Source: Pogonophryne albipinna
Taxonomy: Eukaryota > Chordata > Actinopteri > Perciformes > Artedidraconidae
DNA length: 64,000 nt
Assembly: GCA_028583405.1 (NCBI GenBank)
Contig: CM053247.1
Span: 9,802,946-9,866,945, forward strand
Reading direction: 5' to 3'
The notes under the pieces were generated by a model. The model was not told where the DNA came from. It searched no databases and saw only the letters and a program-made list of their open reading frames with translations. A program made the position numbers and the translations under genes. This document shows positions 13,635 through 25,482 of this stretch, in pieces (the first letter of the stretch is position 1; every line of letters begins with the position of its first letter).

Positions 13635-16349
13635 AAGGCGAGAAGTGTAACTTTCACATCCTGACTCCCAATCTAGATGGGGGTTTCTTAGTGTTGTTAA
13701 GGTTTAAAGTGGAACCAACAGCCTTAGGTGCTATGCACACGGAGCATCTTCACTGAAAACCACCAGATTCCACACCTGCACAAAATGAATTGAAGCATCT
13801 GTGAAAAAAATTGATCTAATGTTAACATTGTATTTCTTTGGTGAGTTGGAAGACATGTATGGTTGTAACCTAAAGCTTTTGAAATGCTTCGAGCCTTTGT
13901 TGCCTCAAATGATCTTATCCCACCTTAACCTCAGGAAATCAGAAACTTGACATACACAACTTTAACATCCTTTTCTAAAAAAGACGTCATCTAATTTTAA
14001 CGGAATGATTAATGAGGCAAATTGTATAAAATAATGTTTGAAGATAAAGAAAAATCGAATACATACTAAAAGTCACATTCTCTCCTCTTCACTTTTAGAG
14101 CTCTGATTTAAGTTACAAATAGTGAATTAAAACAAGGGAATAAAAACTCCAGGAATCCGGAGTTGGCTGGCAGCATTGTAGCCTTTTGTTGCGTTGTGAG
14201 ATCCATACAAAAAATGGACTAATGTTAATCAATATAATAACAATAATCAATATAATTTGTATTATTCAAGTCCATAAAATAACTTTTTTTTTTTACAGTA
14301 TGTTCCTGCTGTTTCAGTGTTGCACCCTTTTATCATTATTTACTACATTTTGTGAAATAATTATAAAAGATTGATCGATAAGTTTCATTCAGTAGTTCAA
14401 GCATTGATTTCCAGAAATGTTATCTAATTTGGAATTATTTATATCAATGACGGATGTACACCGATCAAAAGGTTCAATATGTATATATCCATTTGTATCA
14501 ATAGAAAGCCAGAGGAGTGTCTGTAATGAACCTTATTAATCGGTCTTCATTTGGAAGTGGACGCCTCTCCCTGACCCCCCCCCCTCCTCTTGTCTCTTCA
14601 CCTCTCCATCTCTCCCCCTGACTCATCCACCCGTCTATCTGCAGTCACACTCGTGTCCGTCTGACGAGATTTCACTGACATCTCGTGCTGACATATTCAG
14701 ACTATTGTTCTGCTTCTCCGGGTGGCACAGGTGGGCCCCCGTCCCTCCAACATGGCCCAGTTACAAGGTGGCTGCCAAATCGGGCCCCGCTCATCCGGGG
14801 GACTGGGGAGCTGGAATGGGTTTGACCGTATTGTGCTGCACCTGCTTCACCCTCGCACCAGATCCCCCTGCTTCGCCTGCCATTCTGCTGCCGCGCAGAG
14901 CACCTCTCCCCTCACCGAGCCCCCCTGCGTCCTGTAAAACCCGTAAAATCCACTGAACTTAGCCGCTCTGATGGCCGTGGCCAAAACAGCATCTGATGTG
15001 CCTTATTTGTTGACTGTGCGAGATTAGCTGCAGAGGGTACACGTCGAGGGGCTTACCATGCAGAGACGGAGCGAAGCCCCCACCCCTCCATCAAACACCC
15101 ACCAGGCCTGCCAAATAATGAGAAATGGAAGATTCTCCAGCTTGTCTAAAGCCCTCGTCACAGTCGGTCCGCGCACACTCCTGCTCCCGAGCCAGACTGT
15201 AGTGCGGATACTGTAAGAGCCCCCCCACCAGACTCCTGCAGACGCTCTGCAGCTAATGTCCTGGTCTCTGTGTCCATAATGCCTCAATGGAAGGCATCCA
15301 CGTGCACTGTGTGTGTGTGCAAGGATGTGCTTTTGTTTTCTCAATCAGAAAAGATAGATGTGCAGCTCAAATATGATCTGCACATTTATTAAATCTAATT
15401 CTGTGCTTATTTAAAACGTTCCAAACTTCTGCTCACGCCTTCGACACCATTTAGTTTTTCCAACACAAGTCCATCGTTGACTGAAATTTGAGAAATGTTT
15501 TGTTCACTAATACCCACAGATTTTCTTTAAGGAAATCACTTCTCCCCATCAGGAAGTCAGAAAACTAAACCTTACTAAGGGCCAATGTATTTATGGGACG
15601 TGGTTCAAGAGTTTGACTATCAGAGCAATGACAAATGACTCAATACTAAATTGTCTCAGTAAACCAAGTTGGCTCAGAGGGGCTTTTTTCAATCCACCTT
15701 TTGGGGCACGAATTGGAAATCAGAATTGTGTGACACATGCTTATTAGCATTTATTTTCGCTTAATCTTAATTAGTGCATTAAGGTTCGTATAACAAAGAC
15801 CACCTGAGTAGTATTATCAGCAAGTGTGTCTTTTGCCTGGACATAATTAACTAATCACTGTGTAAACCACACTATCACAAGAGATGCAATAATAGGTACA
15901 AAAAACACACAGGTTACAGAGTTCAGGTCTGAAATCAGAAAACATATTTACATGTGCAGGTTTTACTCTTATTTTACTCTAAATTCAATTAGTTGGTCAT
16001 CACACATTTTCTCCATCCTTTCTCCCAATTTGTAAACCAATATTGGCATACTTTGGGTCTATTTAAGGTGTGCTGCCTTAATGAAATGACGCTGCAGCTT
16101 GATCTTTTTTTATCAGAGATTTGGACTGAAGACAGTGAGAGGACGGTCGGTGTAAAGCGAACACACATTTTGACTTGATTGGTTTTCAATACTGTAAAAA
16201 TCATCTTATCCATGCTGATTTATTTCAGTCTGAATAAACCTTTGGATTGTCCTATGTAGGATACCATGATGCATTTATTTGTACACTTTCTGTGCCAAAG
16301 GGATACACTCTCTGTACAAAGTGTATTCATGCTTGCTTGCAAAAGACCT
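13635..16349. other. Gene-free interval
   Basis: No supported gene. 14560-15330 is GC-richer, with two overlapping short open frames that have no domain or codon evidence. It may be conserved noncoding DNA, but this was not tested. Confidence 0.45.
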
Positions 16350-17396
16350 GGGGGGTATACTACGAAGCAGGATTTTCGCTTAGCCGGCTAAATTCAGGGA
16401 AAACTCCGGCTTTCCGGTCCTACGACACTGGTTCTCTTTTTAGCAGGCTAGATCTCCATGGTAACTTGTGCTTAGCGGCTAACCTGGTCGGGACCAGGTT
16501 AGGTTGCAGGCTAAGAGATCAACTCAGTGAAAGCACTGCCTGCTGACCAATCAGAGCTCAGTGTGCGGAGTTTAAAGCGATCAAGTCATATTACAGGAGA
16601 AAGGAAATACAGAAAAGCTGCCGTTGCAGGAAAGACGGCCGGCAAAAATCACCGACTGTGTGAACGTGAACATTAATAGAATATCACCTCCATCTTCAGA
16701 GCAATCTGACTATTATAACATTAGCGTTAAGAAAGCTTACTTAAATATCTGCCACAACATAAGTAACCGGATCAGAGTAACATTAAGTACAGTCCGCGGC
16801 ATATCACTTCATAATGTATCATATATTTTCTTATCTGAGTCAGCTGAGCCGTATCTGGCCGTGCAACACTCACAGTGTCACATACTGTATGCAGAAGTAT
16901 TATTTTAAGCAACACATTAAGTTGACGAAACACTCGAGACAAATGTAATTAAAGTCAGATCCACTCGTGTCTTAGACGGGGCAGTGATATCATAAACCTT
17001 TTAATGTATGCATTCAAACACTTGTTCTGTTACCAGCTGTATTCACCTTGCAGGTGCAGCTATGTGGCTTTGATCCTGGATAAAGTGTTTAAGTCATGGA
17101 TGTTTAAAGTTTAACTTCTTCATATGTCTAATATTATAGTTTACTTTTCATTCAGGAAGTATGCTGCGCTGTCAGTATGCTTCTCCATGTTTGTGATTGG
17201 TCGAATGCTCCAAATACCACCCCTTTCATTTGAACGCGCACCTAACTAGATAGGACACGGCTGGCTTGAGCGATCCACTTGATAACCCGCGTCGTAGGAC
17301 CGTTTAGCGAGAGCACGTATGTTTTGGATTAGGCCAACCGGCTAACTCAAACATATCCAGGTTAGGTTGAACCAGCTTCGTAGTACAGGCCCCGGG
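16350..17396. mobile_element. Nonautonomous DNA transposon with CTACGAAGC terminal repeats
   Basis: The left end contains GGGGGTATACTACGAAGCAG. The right end, reverse complemented, contains GGGGCCTGTACTACGAAGCT. Further in, CCGGTCCTACGAC (about 16415) is mirrored by GTCGTAGGACCG (about 17292), so the terminal homology extends inward. The ~1 kb interior has no transposase. The end sequence is common in fish genomes. A PIF/Harbinger or related origin is possible, but I cannot define a target duplication, so the superfamily is left open. Confidence 0.75.
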
Positions 17397-17871
17397 TAGA
17401 GATGAAGGTATGCGACTACATGGCCAGTAAAACATGATGATTCTTAGCAGATGTATGGCCATCAACCTGCATGGCGGCTCCAAGGGTCACACTCAAAGCC
17501 AGAAGGTCTTGAGTTCAAAACCAAATAGAGCTTTTATTTTGGAGTTTTGAGCACGTCTGTCTTCTCGCACCAAATCTTCCGGATGCTAATTAAACAGTTG
17601 TCCTCGTAAGAATAGACATTGGTTCTCATCCACCGAACCTTCCCAAGTTTTTTCTTGAATTTGTTTGCGAGAAACATAATAACATTCTTATAATTATGAA
17701 TCAATAGTCTTGTCAATTGCACATGCCAGTTGATTGGCATTAACAAGTAAACAACCATTCAGTTCCCATACAGGAAATGGAAATGGAAATAAATGTGAGA
17801 ACAATTAAGTCAAGAATATCAAAAAAGTCTAGAGTGGGTGTAGCAATTGATTTCAAACATATACATTTGTT

Positions 17872-17908
17872 TTATATATGTATATATATATATATATATA
17901 CATATATA
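17872..17908. repeat. (TA)n microsatellite
   Basis: Alternating TA tract with two interruptions. Confidence 0.9.
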
Positions 17909-18787
17909 ACATTTCTTAAGTGGATGTACTTCTGGAGGAAGTCCATGCTATCAAGTTGTCATATTTAGTAGCGTCAGTAGTGGATATAAAATGCATGTGA
18001 TGCTATTACTCTTTCAGTGTTGCTGTAGTGTTTATTTTAAAAGACCAACATACTGTAATATATAATAATTTTTGTAATCATAATTTAAAAAAAAAGGATT
18101 GTGTAACTTACATTTTACACAATTTTCAAACTGTAGACTTGAAGAAAATGCCATAAGTAATTATTAACAAAAACATGACGGTACTCAAGTGTGCTCTTCA
18201 AAGTGTGTAGACTCTGTTCTTCAATTACAAAAAAAATTGAAACATTAAAGATTGTCCGAATCTTTGTAAACACTGCGTTTCAGAAGAAATGTGGTTTTAC
18301 AGTTTGTCAATAAGGCCCTTTGTGAGAAAACATGTTGCTGTTGAGTATTTCTTCACGTCATTGAGCCATTCACCATCCCTGCTTTGGTCATCTGCATCAA
18401 CAGATATGGCTGCAAAATGTATATTGTGATTTAGCTAAACTTATCCTTTGCGCTCCGTCTCATGATGCTGCTCACTGCCTCTCCATATCTAATCCGAGGA
18501 GCCATTTTTCCCATCAAGGATTAATTAAGGAATTAATAAAGTAGCTTCCCTTTTCTTATGCAGTGTCCAGGTTACAGTAAGCACATGTAGACTCTGATGT
18601 GAGGGGGTGCAGAGAGGCAGGCTTGTGTGTGTTTGTGTGTGTGAGTGTTCGTGTTCGTGTGTGAGGCTGGAGGTCTGCGGCTGCTGAAGATTAGCTGTGC
18701 GAGAGCTCCCTCTTGGTGCCAGTCGGCCTACTGTTGGTGAGCAGGCTGAAGCAAGAGGCCCAGACAGCCACACACAGCCACACACAG

Positions 18788-18788
<1 letters not shown>

Positions 18789-18870
<82 letters not shown>
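18789..18870. repeat. (CA)n microsatellite
   Basis: About 41 uninterrupted CA units, preceded by three CACACAGC-type imperfect units. It produces artefactual poly-(Thr-His) and poly-(Val-Cys) open frames on the two strands. Confidence 0.98.
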
Positions 18871-18871
<1 letters not shown>

Positions 18872-19287
18872 TGGGTGAGAGCATGTAAACAATGACAAAG
18901 GTGAAATGTATTGTTTGTCAGTATTCTCAGAAGGGTATCAAAATGTTTTCACAAGTTGTGCTTCATTTCATTTTTTTTTAACATAATTTCTGCTGTTAGG
19001 TATACTGTTTTAAATGATTTGTCCTGAAATGATACCGTCATGAATTAATCTGCGTAATCCAGTCGTTATGTTTTCAATATTTATGTTTGTTAATCATGTA
19101 CAATGTGTTATTGTGCTGTGTTTTACAGCTGCGAGAAATAGACATTAAAATAATTGTAACTATCTTTTCATAATCAATATATCTAAAAAGTATCTTTTAT
19201 GCAAACATTTCCAGAACATTTCCTAATTTTAGCCATAACTCAAATATGGAGATTTCATGCTTCCCATTTTTCCTTATCGATGTGAAG

Positions 19288-19308
19288 AAATATATATATA
19301 TATATATC
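19288..19308. repeat. (AT)n microsatellite
   Basis: Short alternating AT tract. Confidence 0.85.
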
Positions 19309-22300
19309 ACCTCGACATTTTTCTATATTTTCGGGCATTTTTTAGACCTCTCGTTTATCAAGAAAATAATCTTCCGATGAATAGATTGTCTTTTTGTGCA
19401 TATTTAACATTATTGCATACATTTTCCTTTCCGGGTTCATTTATGTAATAGAAATATTGTTATCAAAAAGTCAGTCATCAAATAATGATGACTACACTGA
19501 AAGGCAAGTTAGATTATAAGAAAATAATTAGAAATATTAGCACATTTAAAAAAATATTGTTTTTTATTGGATAATATTACTTTATTAAATTTGTATTTCT
19601 CTCTCCCTTTGTGTTTTTTTAGGGTCGGTGTATGAATTTCAACCGTGTGCAGCATCAGTAGAGGGGAAGGCTGTGTGAAACCAACATGTGCTGATCGCTG
19701 TGGACAGAGAAGAAGTTCAGGTCTTTTGAAGATGTCTAACCCTGCAGCTCAAACCACTATCTGCTCACACGGCTCTACTCTGCGCACAAAGTTTCCCTCC
19801 TGGTTTTCTGCTCTTAAAAACACGGGGTGAATGTTAATATGAACTCAATAAGTTATTAAACTACCTTTTTCTATGATCAAATGTTTTTTTAATTAAGATG
19901 AAAATAAGCAGAAGGGGCGCCCCAGCGTTAAAACTCGGTTAGCTTTTCGTGCGCACCGAAGGCTTAACATATTCTGACCATATTGTGCCTTCTCTGAAAA
20001 ACCTAATTTCATGGACACAGACGGAAGCTATCTAAAGAAAGAAAAAAAACAGAGAGAAAGGGGCTGTTTGCCTTTGGCGTGGAAGTCGGAATAATCCCAG
20101 TGGGCCTCACAAGTGCAGAAGTCCGTTCCTTTCGGCAATGTCTCATCACAAATCCTGTCCAACTTCAGCGTGCTGCTGCCCGCCGGCTGCCCTTTGACTG
20201 GCTTATCTTGTTATTTTAACACTGAGAAGTGCACACGCATGACAAATTGTAGACAGGATGCCCCAAGGTATTGGAAGGCACCAAGACTTTGCCCTGTAGT
20301 TTCTCGTTTTTTTGTTTTGTTAAGACACCTTCCTTTCATTATGCACTCGGGACAAGAAAATTAATAGAGCGTTATTCGACCGCAGGACAGCCTCCTGACC
20401 AGGCGATCTCCAGCTAGGTTTGAGGGATTGATGCCTTGAAGACCTTGACATGGCGCTTGGTGGTTTTTGCCCCTGTTTTCAGTGCAGTCTGCTCTCTGCT
20501 CAGTAAGGCGTAGCACATCACTGCCCATAAACCGGCCTATCAGTTAAGACTTCAGAGATATAGATACAGCTGCCCGGACCCTCCTCTGCCCACCGCCTCA
20601 ATCCTCCGAGGGGCTTCCCGGACGCGTCACAACCCACTAGTTCCCTTGGCACCAGAATATCAAAGTTTAATTAAAATAATTAAAGGCAACAGCAAGCAGC
20701 AGCCTGTGAAGACTTGGCTGTCTCTTTTTTATGCCTTTTGACATTGAATGACCTATAACTGCGTTCTTCTCAGGAAAAAAGAGGACACTGCGCCACGGTG
20801 ACGCTGCGCCACGTCCAAAACGCAAACCCAAAGTAACGGATGCGACGGACGGATAAGTATTGTTCATTTCCAGAAATTATGTCCCCCCTCCGCCCCCCCT
20901 CCACCCCTCACCCCAAAAAGCAGGGTATATATACTTATATATATTGTGGATTTGTCAAGCGTGCTGTCATGACGCCAATCCCAAATGATGTTAGTGTGAG
21001 CGGAAACACTGTGGGGGAGGAAAGGGGGCAGCAGCTGAAGAAAAAGGCTCGAATGATCCAGTCACTTCGGATACCGTACCTCAGATGAAAAATGGATATT
21101 CGAGTCGAAACCTGACAAAGCGCGCCGGCTTTGATGGGAAGCGGTATAGACAATGACCAGTGGCTGGGTCAGTGGGATGTCTCTGTGCAAGCAGGGAAGC
21201 TTATCAAATGACACTAAAAATAAGTTCAACAACCATCAAGTTTGAGGGGGAATGGGTCTCACACTCGGCGGGCACGAGGGCGTGCTCCACGCCACTCTAA
21301 TTATTCCTTTGTTTCCTCTCCGTCCCGATCGCAGGGACATAAATAATTCCAAATCAAATTCCTCGGGGTGTGCTGGTATTTATGTCCGACTTAAACGCTT
21401 TTAACCTCTTGCATAATTTTGTGGGCTGACATTTAATAGGCTCATCAGCCTCTCGCTGGACGGTCGCCGGACGAGGAGATTTTAGCACTCAGATCTTTTT
21501 ATGTTACAACCAAGAGCACAGGAATGTTATTAACCCGAACTAATGAGATATTTACATAGCAGTCACAACACGAGTCGGCCCGCTAATAACACGTCACATG
21601 CCCCCCCCCCGTGTCTCCTCCACTCATCATGCTATGCATAATATTCATTTTACCACCTATTGTTGAAGATTTTTTATAAGTATTTGTTGAATTTCTGTGT
21701 GCCTTTTTGATATTTGATTAAGAGAAAAAAAGTTATTGTATTTCTGCACTTCAGTGAAAAAAAGTTTTTAAAAATGTATAATTTAATTCAAAACAATTGA
21801 TTTGCTTCAGCCAACTTATTATCAAATCGAAAAAGTAGATTGTCACAATTGTTGATTTATCTTTGGCTCATTTTCATCAAAAACATTTTTTTTTTTGACT
21901 GAATTTCATTTGCATGCACTATTTCTGCTACATTATTTCAGTTGCAAATAATGTAATTCATAATTTTATGATGTTTTAATTGTATAGTTTTTCTCTGTTG
22001 TACTGCCTTTTTATATTCACGTAGCACCTTTAAGTCCAGGTTCCAGGCACACAAGCTGCACAAATGTGAGTTTATACAAAAGAATTATGTTTTTTTGCAA
22101 CGCTTTTTTTACGAGTTTGTACACTGTTATTATTTTCTACTTGTCTTACACTCCTGTATGTTGTGTCAAATATATATTCATGAAAGCGATCCGTGTTCTT
22201 GTTTTTCTTGTGTGTCTCTCTTTCTAACACGTGTGTGTGCTGGTAGGGGTGGACATGCTAAAGGCAATCTTTAATTGGCCCTTACAGATTTATAGGGCCC

Positions 22301-22389
22301 GACAGGGAACGTGATTATTCCGAGTGTGTGTGGACAGAGGAGTGGACAGTGTGCAGCCTCTCCCCCTGTGAAGTCAGCCACCGGAGGCA

Positions 22390-22390
<1 letters not shown>

Positions 22391-22435
<45 letters not shown>
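22391..22435. repeat. (CA)n microsatellite
   Basis: About 22 CA units. Confidence 0.97.
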
Positions 22436-22437
<2 letters not shown>

Positions 22438-22729
22438 AGAATCCCTCCAAGGTCTTCACCGCCCCAAAAATGAGGTCTTTCATTTAGTAAAGATATGCAC
22501 TCGTACACCTTCTGCTTCGTCCATGTTTGCATGCTGTGACAAGATGCCAACTGAGGTGTGTGTGTGTGTCCAAGTTGAAAGTAATGTCTCCTTCTTTACG
22601 TTTTAGACGTCATAAAGATGAAAAGGGTTGATTAGTAAATTCACTTTTCGACTCTAATTTCTCTCAAATTCATTGTTTTTTCCAGATTTTAAATAAATAA
22701 AACTGTTTCTGTCCACTGGTGTTTATCAG

Positions 22730-23144
22730 TTAAAGGTGGGGTAGGTAAGTTTCAGAAACCGGCTCGAGTGCACTAAAATTTGAAAGTACACAGCCGAAAA
22801 GAATCCGCCCCTTCCTTCAGACTTCCTTACAGAGCACCTCCTCCAACACAAATGAACGCGCAATGCACGCCCAATTACGGCACGCCCAATGAGGGCACGA
22901 GATACATTTGTGCGTGCACGAGATGGAAGGCTGACAGACAGGGCGGCAATCCAATCCGTTTAGCCGGGCCGACTAAACGGATTGGTCGTGCTTTTTACAG
23001 TATTACGGCTTCCAGAGATGAATTTTTTTTATGGATTTTTTGTCAAAGCACTTAATTGCTATCGGGATGTTAAGAGCATTCCATGGAATATAACAAAAAG
23101 TGTATCTCGAGCCGGTTTCTGAAACTTACCTACCCCACCTTTAA
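22730..23144. mobile_element. TTAA-type miniature element, family P copy 1
   Basis: Bounded on both sides by TTAA. The terminal repeats are AGGTGGGGTAGGTAAGTTTC on the left and its near-exact complement on the right, extending inward through GAAACCGGCTCGAG. The length is 415 bp with no coding capacity. Copies 2 (53670-54045) and 3 (57292-58161) share the interior, including the GTGCTTTTTACAGTA and CCATGGAATATAACA words. The TTAA target suggests mobilisation by a piggyBac-type transposase, which is an inference. Confidence 0.8.
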
Positions 23145-24803
23145 AGGCTGAATTCAACATAAAATAAGATACAAATAAAACTATTCATAAAAAATAAATC
23201 TCCACATTAAACTTTGTTTCTGTTAATTTTAGAGAAATATAAAAGTATATTTAAAAAAAAGTCAAAAGTGGTTGAAACCAGCTAGCATTGGAATAAATAA
23301 TGTAATCACTATACTTAGGTAAAACACTTAAGTCTTGTTTTCAAAATGTTATGCAACGCAAAAATGGAAAATATCAATAGTAAAGTAGTCATTATACAAA
23401 ATGGCCCTGTATTTGCACTGTATATAACGTAATTGATGCATAAAGTTTTAAATAGTATTTGAATGCTGTCACTCTTCAAGTTCGAGCTATATAAATAGTA
23501 GGTAACAGTAAAGTAGAGCATTTATAACAATGTATCATAGCTATAACATTTTAAAGAACATTTATGTCCAATAACTGTAGCTGTAAGGCAAATGTAGTGA
23601 AGTAGCACATGGAGATACATTAGTAATGTACCTTTTATATATAGCTAAGTGATGGTGGCTTCTCCCACATTCCAGCTAAATACAAATATAGTAATAACTT
23701 TTAGTTCAACCTATCAAATAACTACACACAGTGGTGCAGTGAGGATGTATTTGTGTAGGCCCACCGGAAGTTAGCAACGCAAGAGAAATGCTAGAAGCTA
23801 ACGTTAGCCGATAAACCAACTACATCATGGAAGCATGGCTGTGCCTCACCACTGCTAAGCTAAGGGCTGCTAAAGTCTCATTTATTAGCCATTAGCCACT
23901 TGTTTCCAACCCCTGTTTTTATGACACGTGAAGCTTCGAACAATTACGAGTTGGGTATTAACTAACACATTTCTGTAAAGCGTAAAATCTCTTACATTTG
24001 CAAATCTTAATTAATCTAACCAAAGACAAGTAAACAAAACTGTTGACTTTGAGACGAGGGAAGGGAAAGTGCTAACATGCTAACTCATTTCCGGGTTTTA
24101 GGATTCTTTCCTGCACCATTCAATTGATAGCCTATATGGTAAAAACATTATGAATTGCAGTCTGTGTTCCAGCTGTGCTGATGAGTACCAACGTCATCAG
24201 CTCTTTGTTTCCTGTCTCTTAGTTTACTCAAGTCTTGATTACAAACATTTGACTGAAAAACAGCTTTGGGAAACAAACAAAACTTTGAGTCATTCTGGGT
24301 TTTTTCAAAGTGAACTGTTGATTCTCTACATTAGACAGAACACATCCTCTGTGTCATTCTGATCCACACACAGTTCGAATGTCACCACTATAACAAGCTA
24401 TGGAGAGATCAGGGAGCATGTTTTCATTTAACATCTTGATTCAAATATCTGCTTATCTGCTCTGTTTACTGTTGTGCTTATGATGATCATCAGCTGCAGC
24501 AGCATGCAGGCAGTGTGGCTTTCAACACAGCTGGCTCCAAAAACACTTGAGCTAATCGGACTTCATTATGCATTGTGCAAAAGATGACGTTTTAAAACTG
24601 AAGTCTGGTGCCTGACCACTGTCTAGAATCTAGATGGCACATAAACCATCCTTGATTGTTTCCCTCTACAGTTTCATTTCAGGCTTTGTTTGATTTAGTA
24701 GTTTATGAATGGTAAGAGCACATTGTTATGGCTGTCCCCATGTTTTGTTTCTACACACTGAATAAAGGTACATGAGTTTCTTTGTTATAGTAAATCCTTT
24801 GTT
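23145..24803. other. Gene-free interval
   Basis: AT-rich unique-looking sequence. No supported gene, RNA or delimited element. Confidence 0.5.
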
Positions 24804-25482
24804 TTAAAGGGGACCTATCATGCGAAATGCACTTTTTGATGTCTTTTATGCATAAATATGTGTCCCCGGTGTGTCGGGGAACTCACGCAGCGTCAGAAAA
24901 TAAAACCCTCTCTCTTTTCCTCCGTACCGAAATCTCTAAAAACGGGGGCACAACGGAGCTGATCCAGATTTGCGGCACGCAGACCCACAGCACTATCAGA
25001 AACGTTGCTATCAGAAACAATGCCCGACTGTTTTGGACGTAATATGGTCAGTGTTTACATTAGCATCGCTGACTCAGAGCTAACCTGTACTGAAGAGAGC
25101 ATGTGTGTGAAGAAGCAGGAAATAAAAAGGAACTCACCTTGTGGTATAACCGGCAAGAGAGAAAGCCTTTGAGCTCCATACTGTTTCAGAAATAATCCAT
25201 GATATGGCGTTTCATCACGGCAGAATCTGCCGGTAGAATCTCCCGCATGAGCAGGCATAAGCTCCGTCCCTCTTTTTTATCCAACTTTTTTTTTTTAAAG
25301 CTTTTTACCAATGATCAGCACTTTTGAAACAGGAAGTGAAATAGAGGGATATGAGGCATGGCTAGAATGGGGGATCTGTTTGGTATTTTGAGCAAAACAC
25401 TTCATAGACATGTTTTTTATATATTTGTATATATCTGAGACCTATGCTATTGCCTAAAAATAGCATGATAGGTGACCTTTAA
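24804..25482. mobile_element. TTAA-type miniature element (GGGGACCTATCATGC ends)
   Basis: The element lies between TTAA copies. The left terminal repeat begins AGGGGACCTATCATGC and the right, reverse complemented, AGGTCACCTATCATGC. It is 679 bp with no transposase. The ends resemble those of the 13224-13634 element, suggesting a shared or related transposase source. Confidence 0.75.

Larger units (their letters stand above)
17397..22729. other. Gene-free interval with microsatellites
   Basis: No supported gene or RNA. Dinucleotide arrays lie at 17872-17908, 18789-18870, 19288-19308 and 22391-22435, with a homopolymer C run at 21600-21610. The stretch 20400-21600 is less AT-rich and not repeat-like. 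It is one of the better places to look for conserved noncoding elements. Confidence 0.45.

Noticed and set aside
14705..14956. Possible host exon in a GC-rich patch
   Set aside because: Two frames are open over the same ~230 bases with proline-rich low-complexity translation. No splice sites or domain make one frame preferable.
18525..18895. Open frames rich in Thr-His or Val-Cys
   Set aside because: Translation of the (CA)n microsatellite. The same applies to 22328-22606 and 60247-60599.
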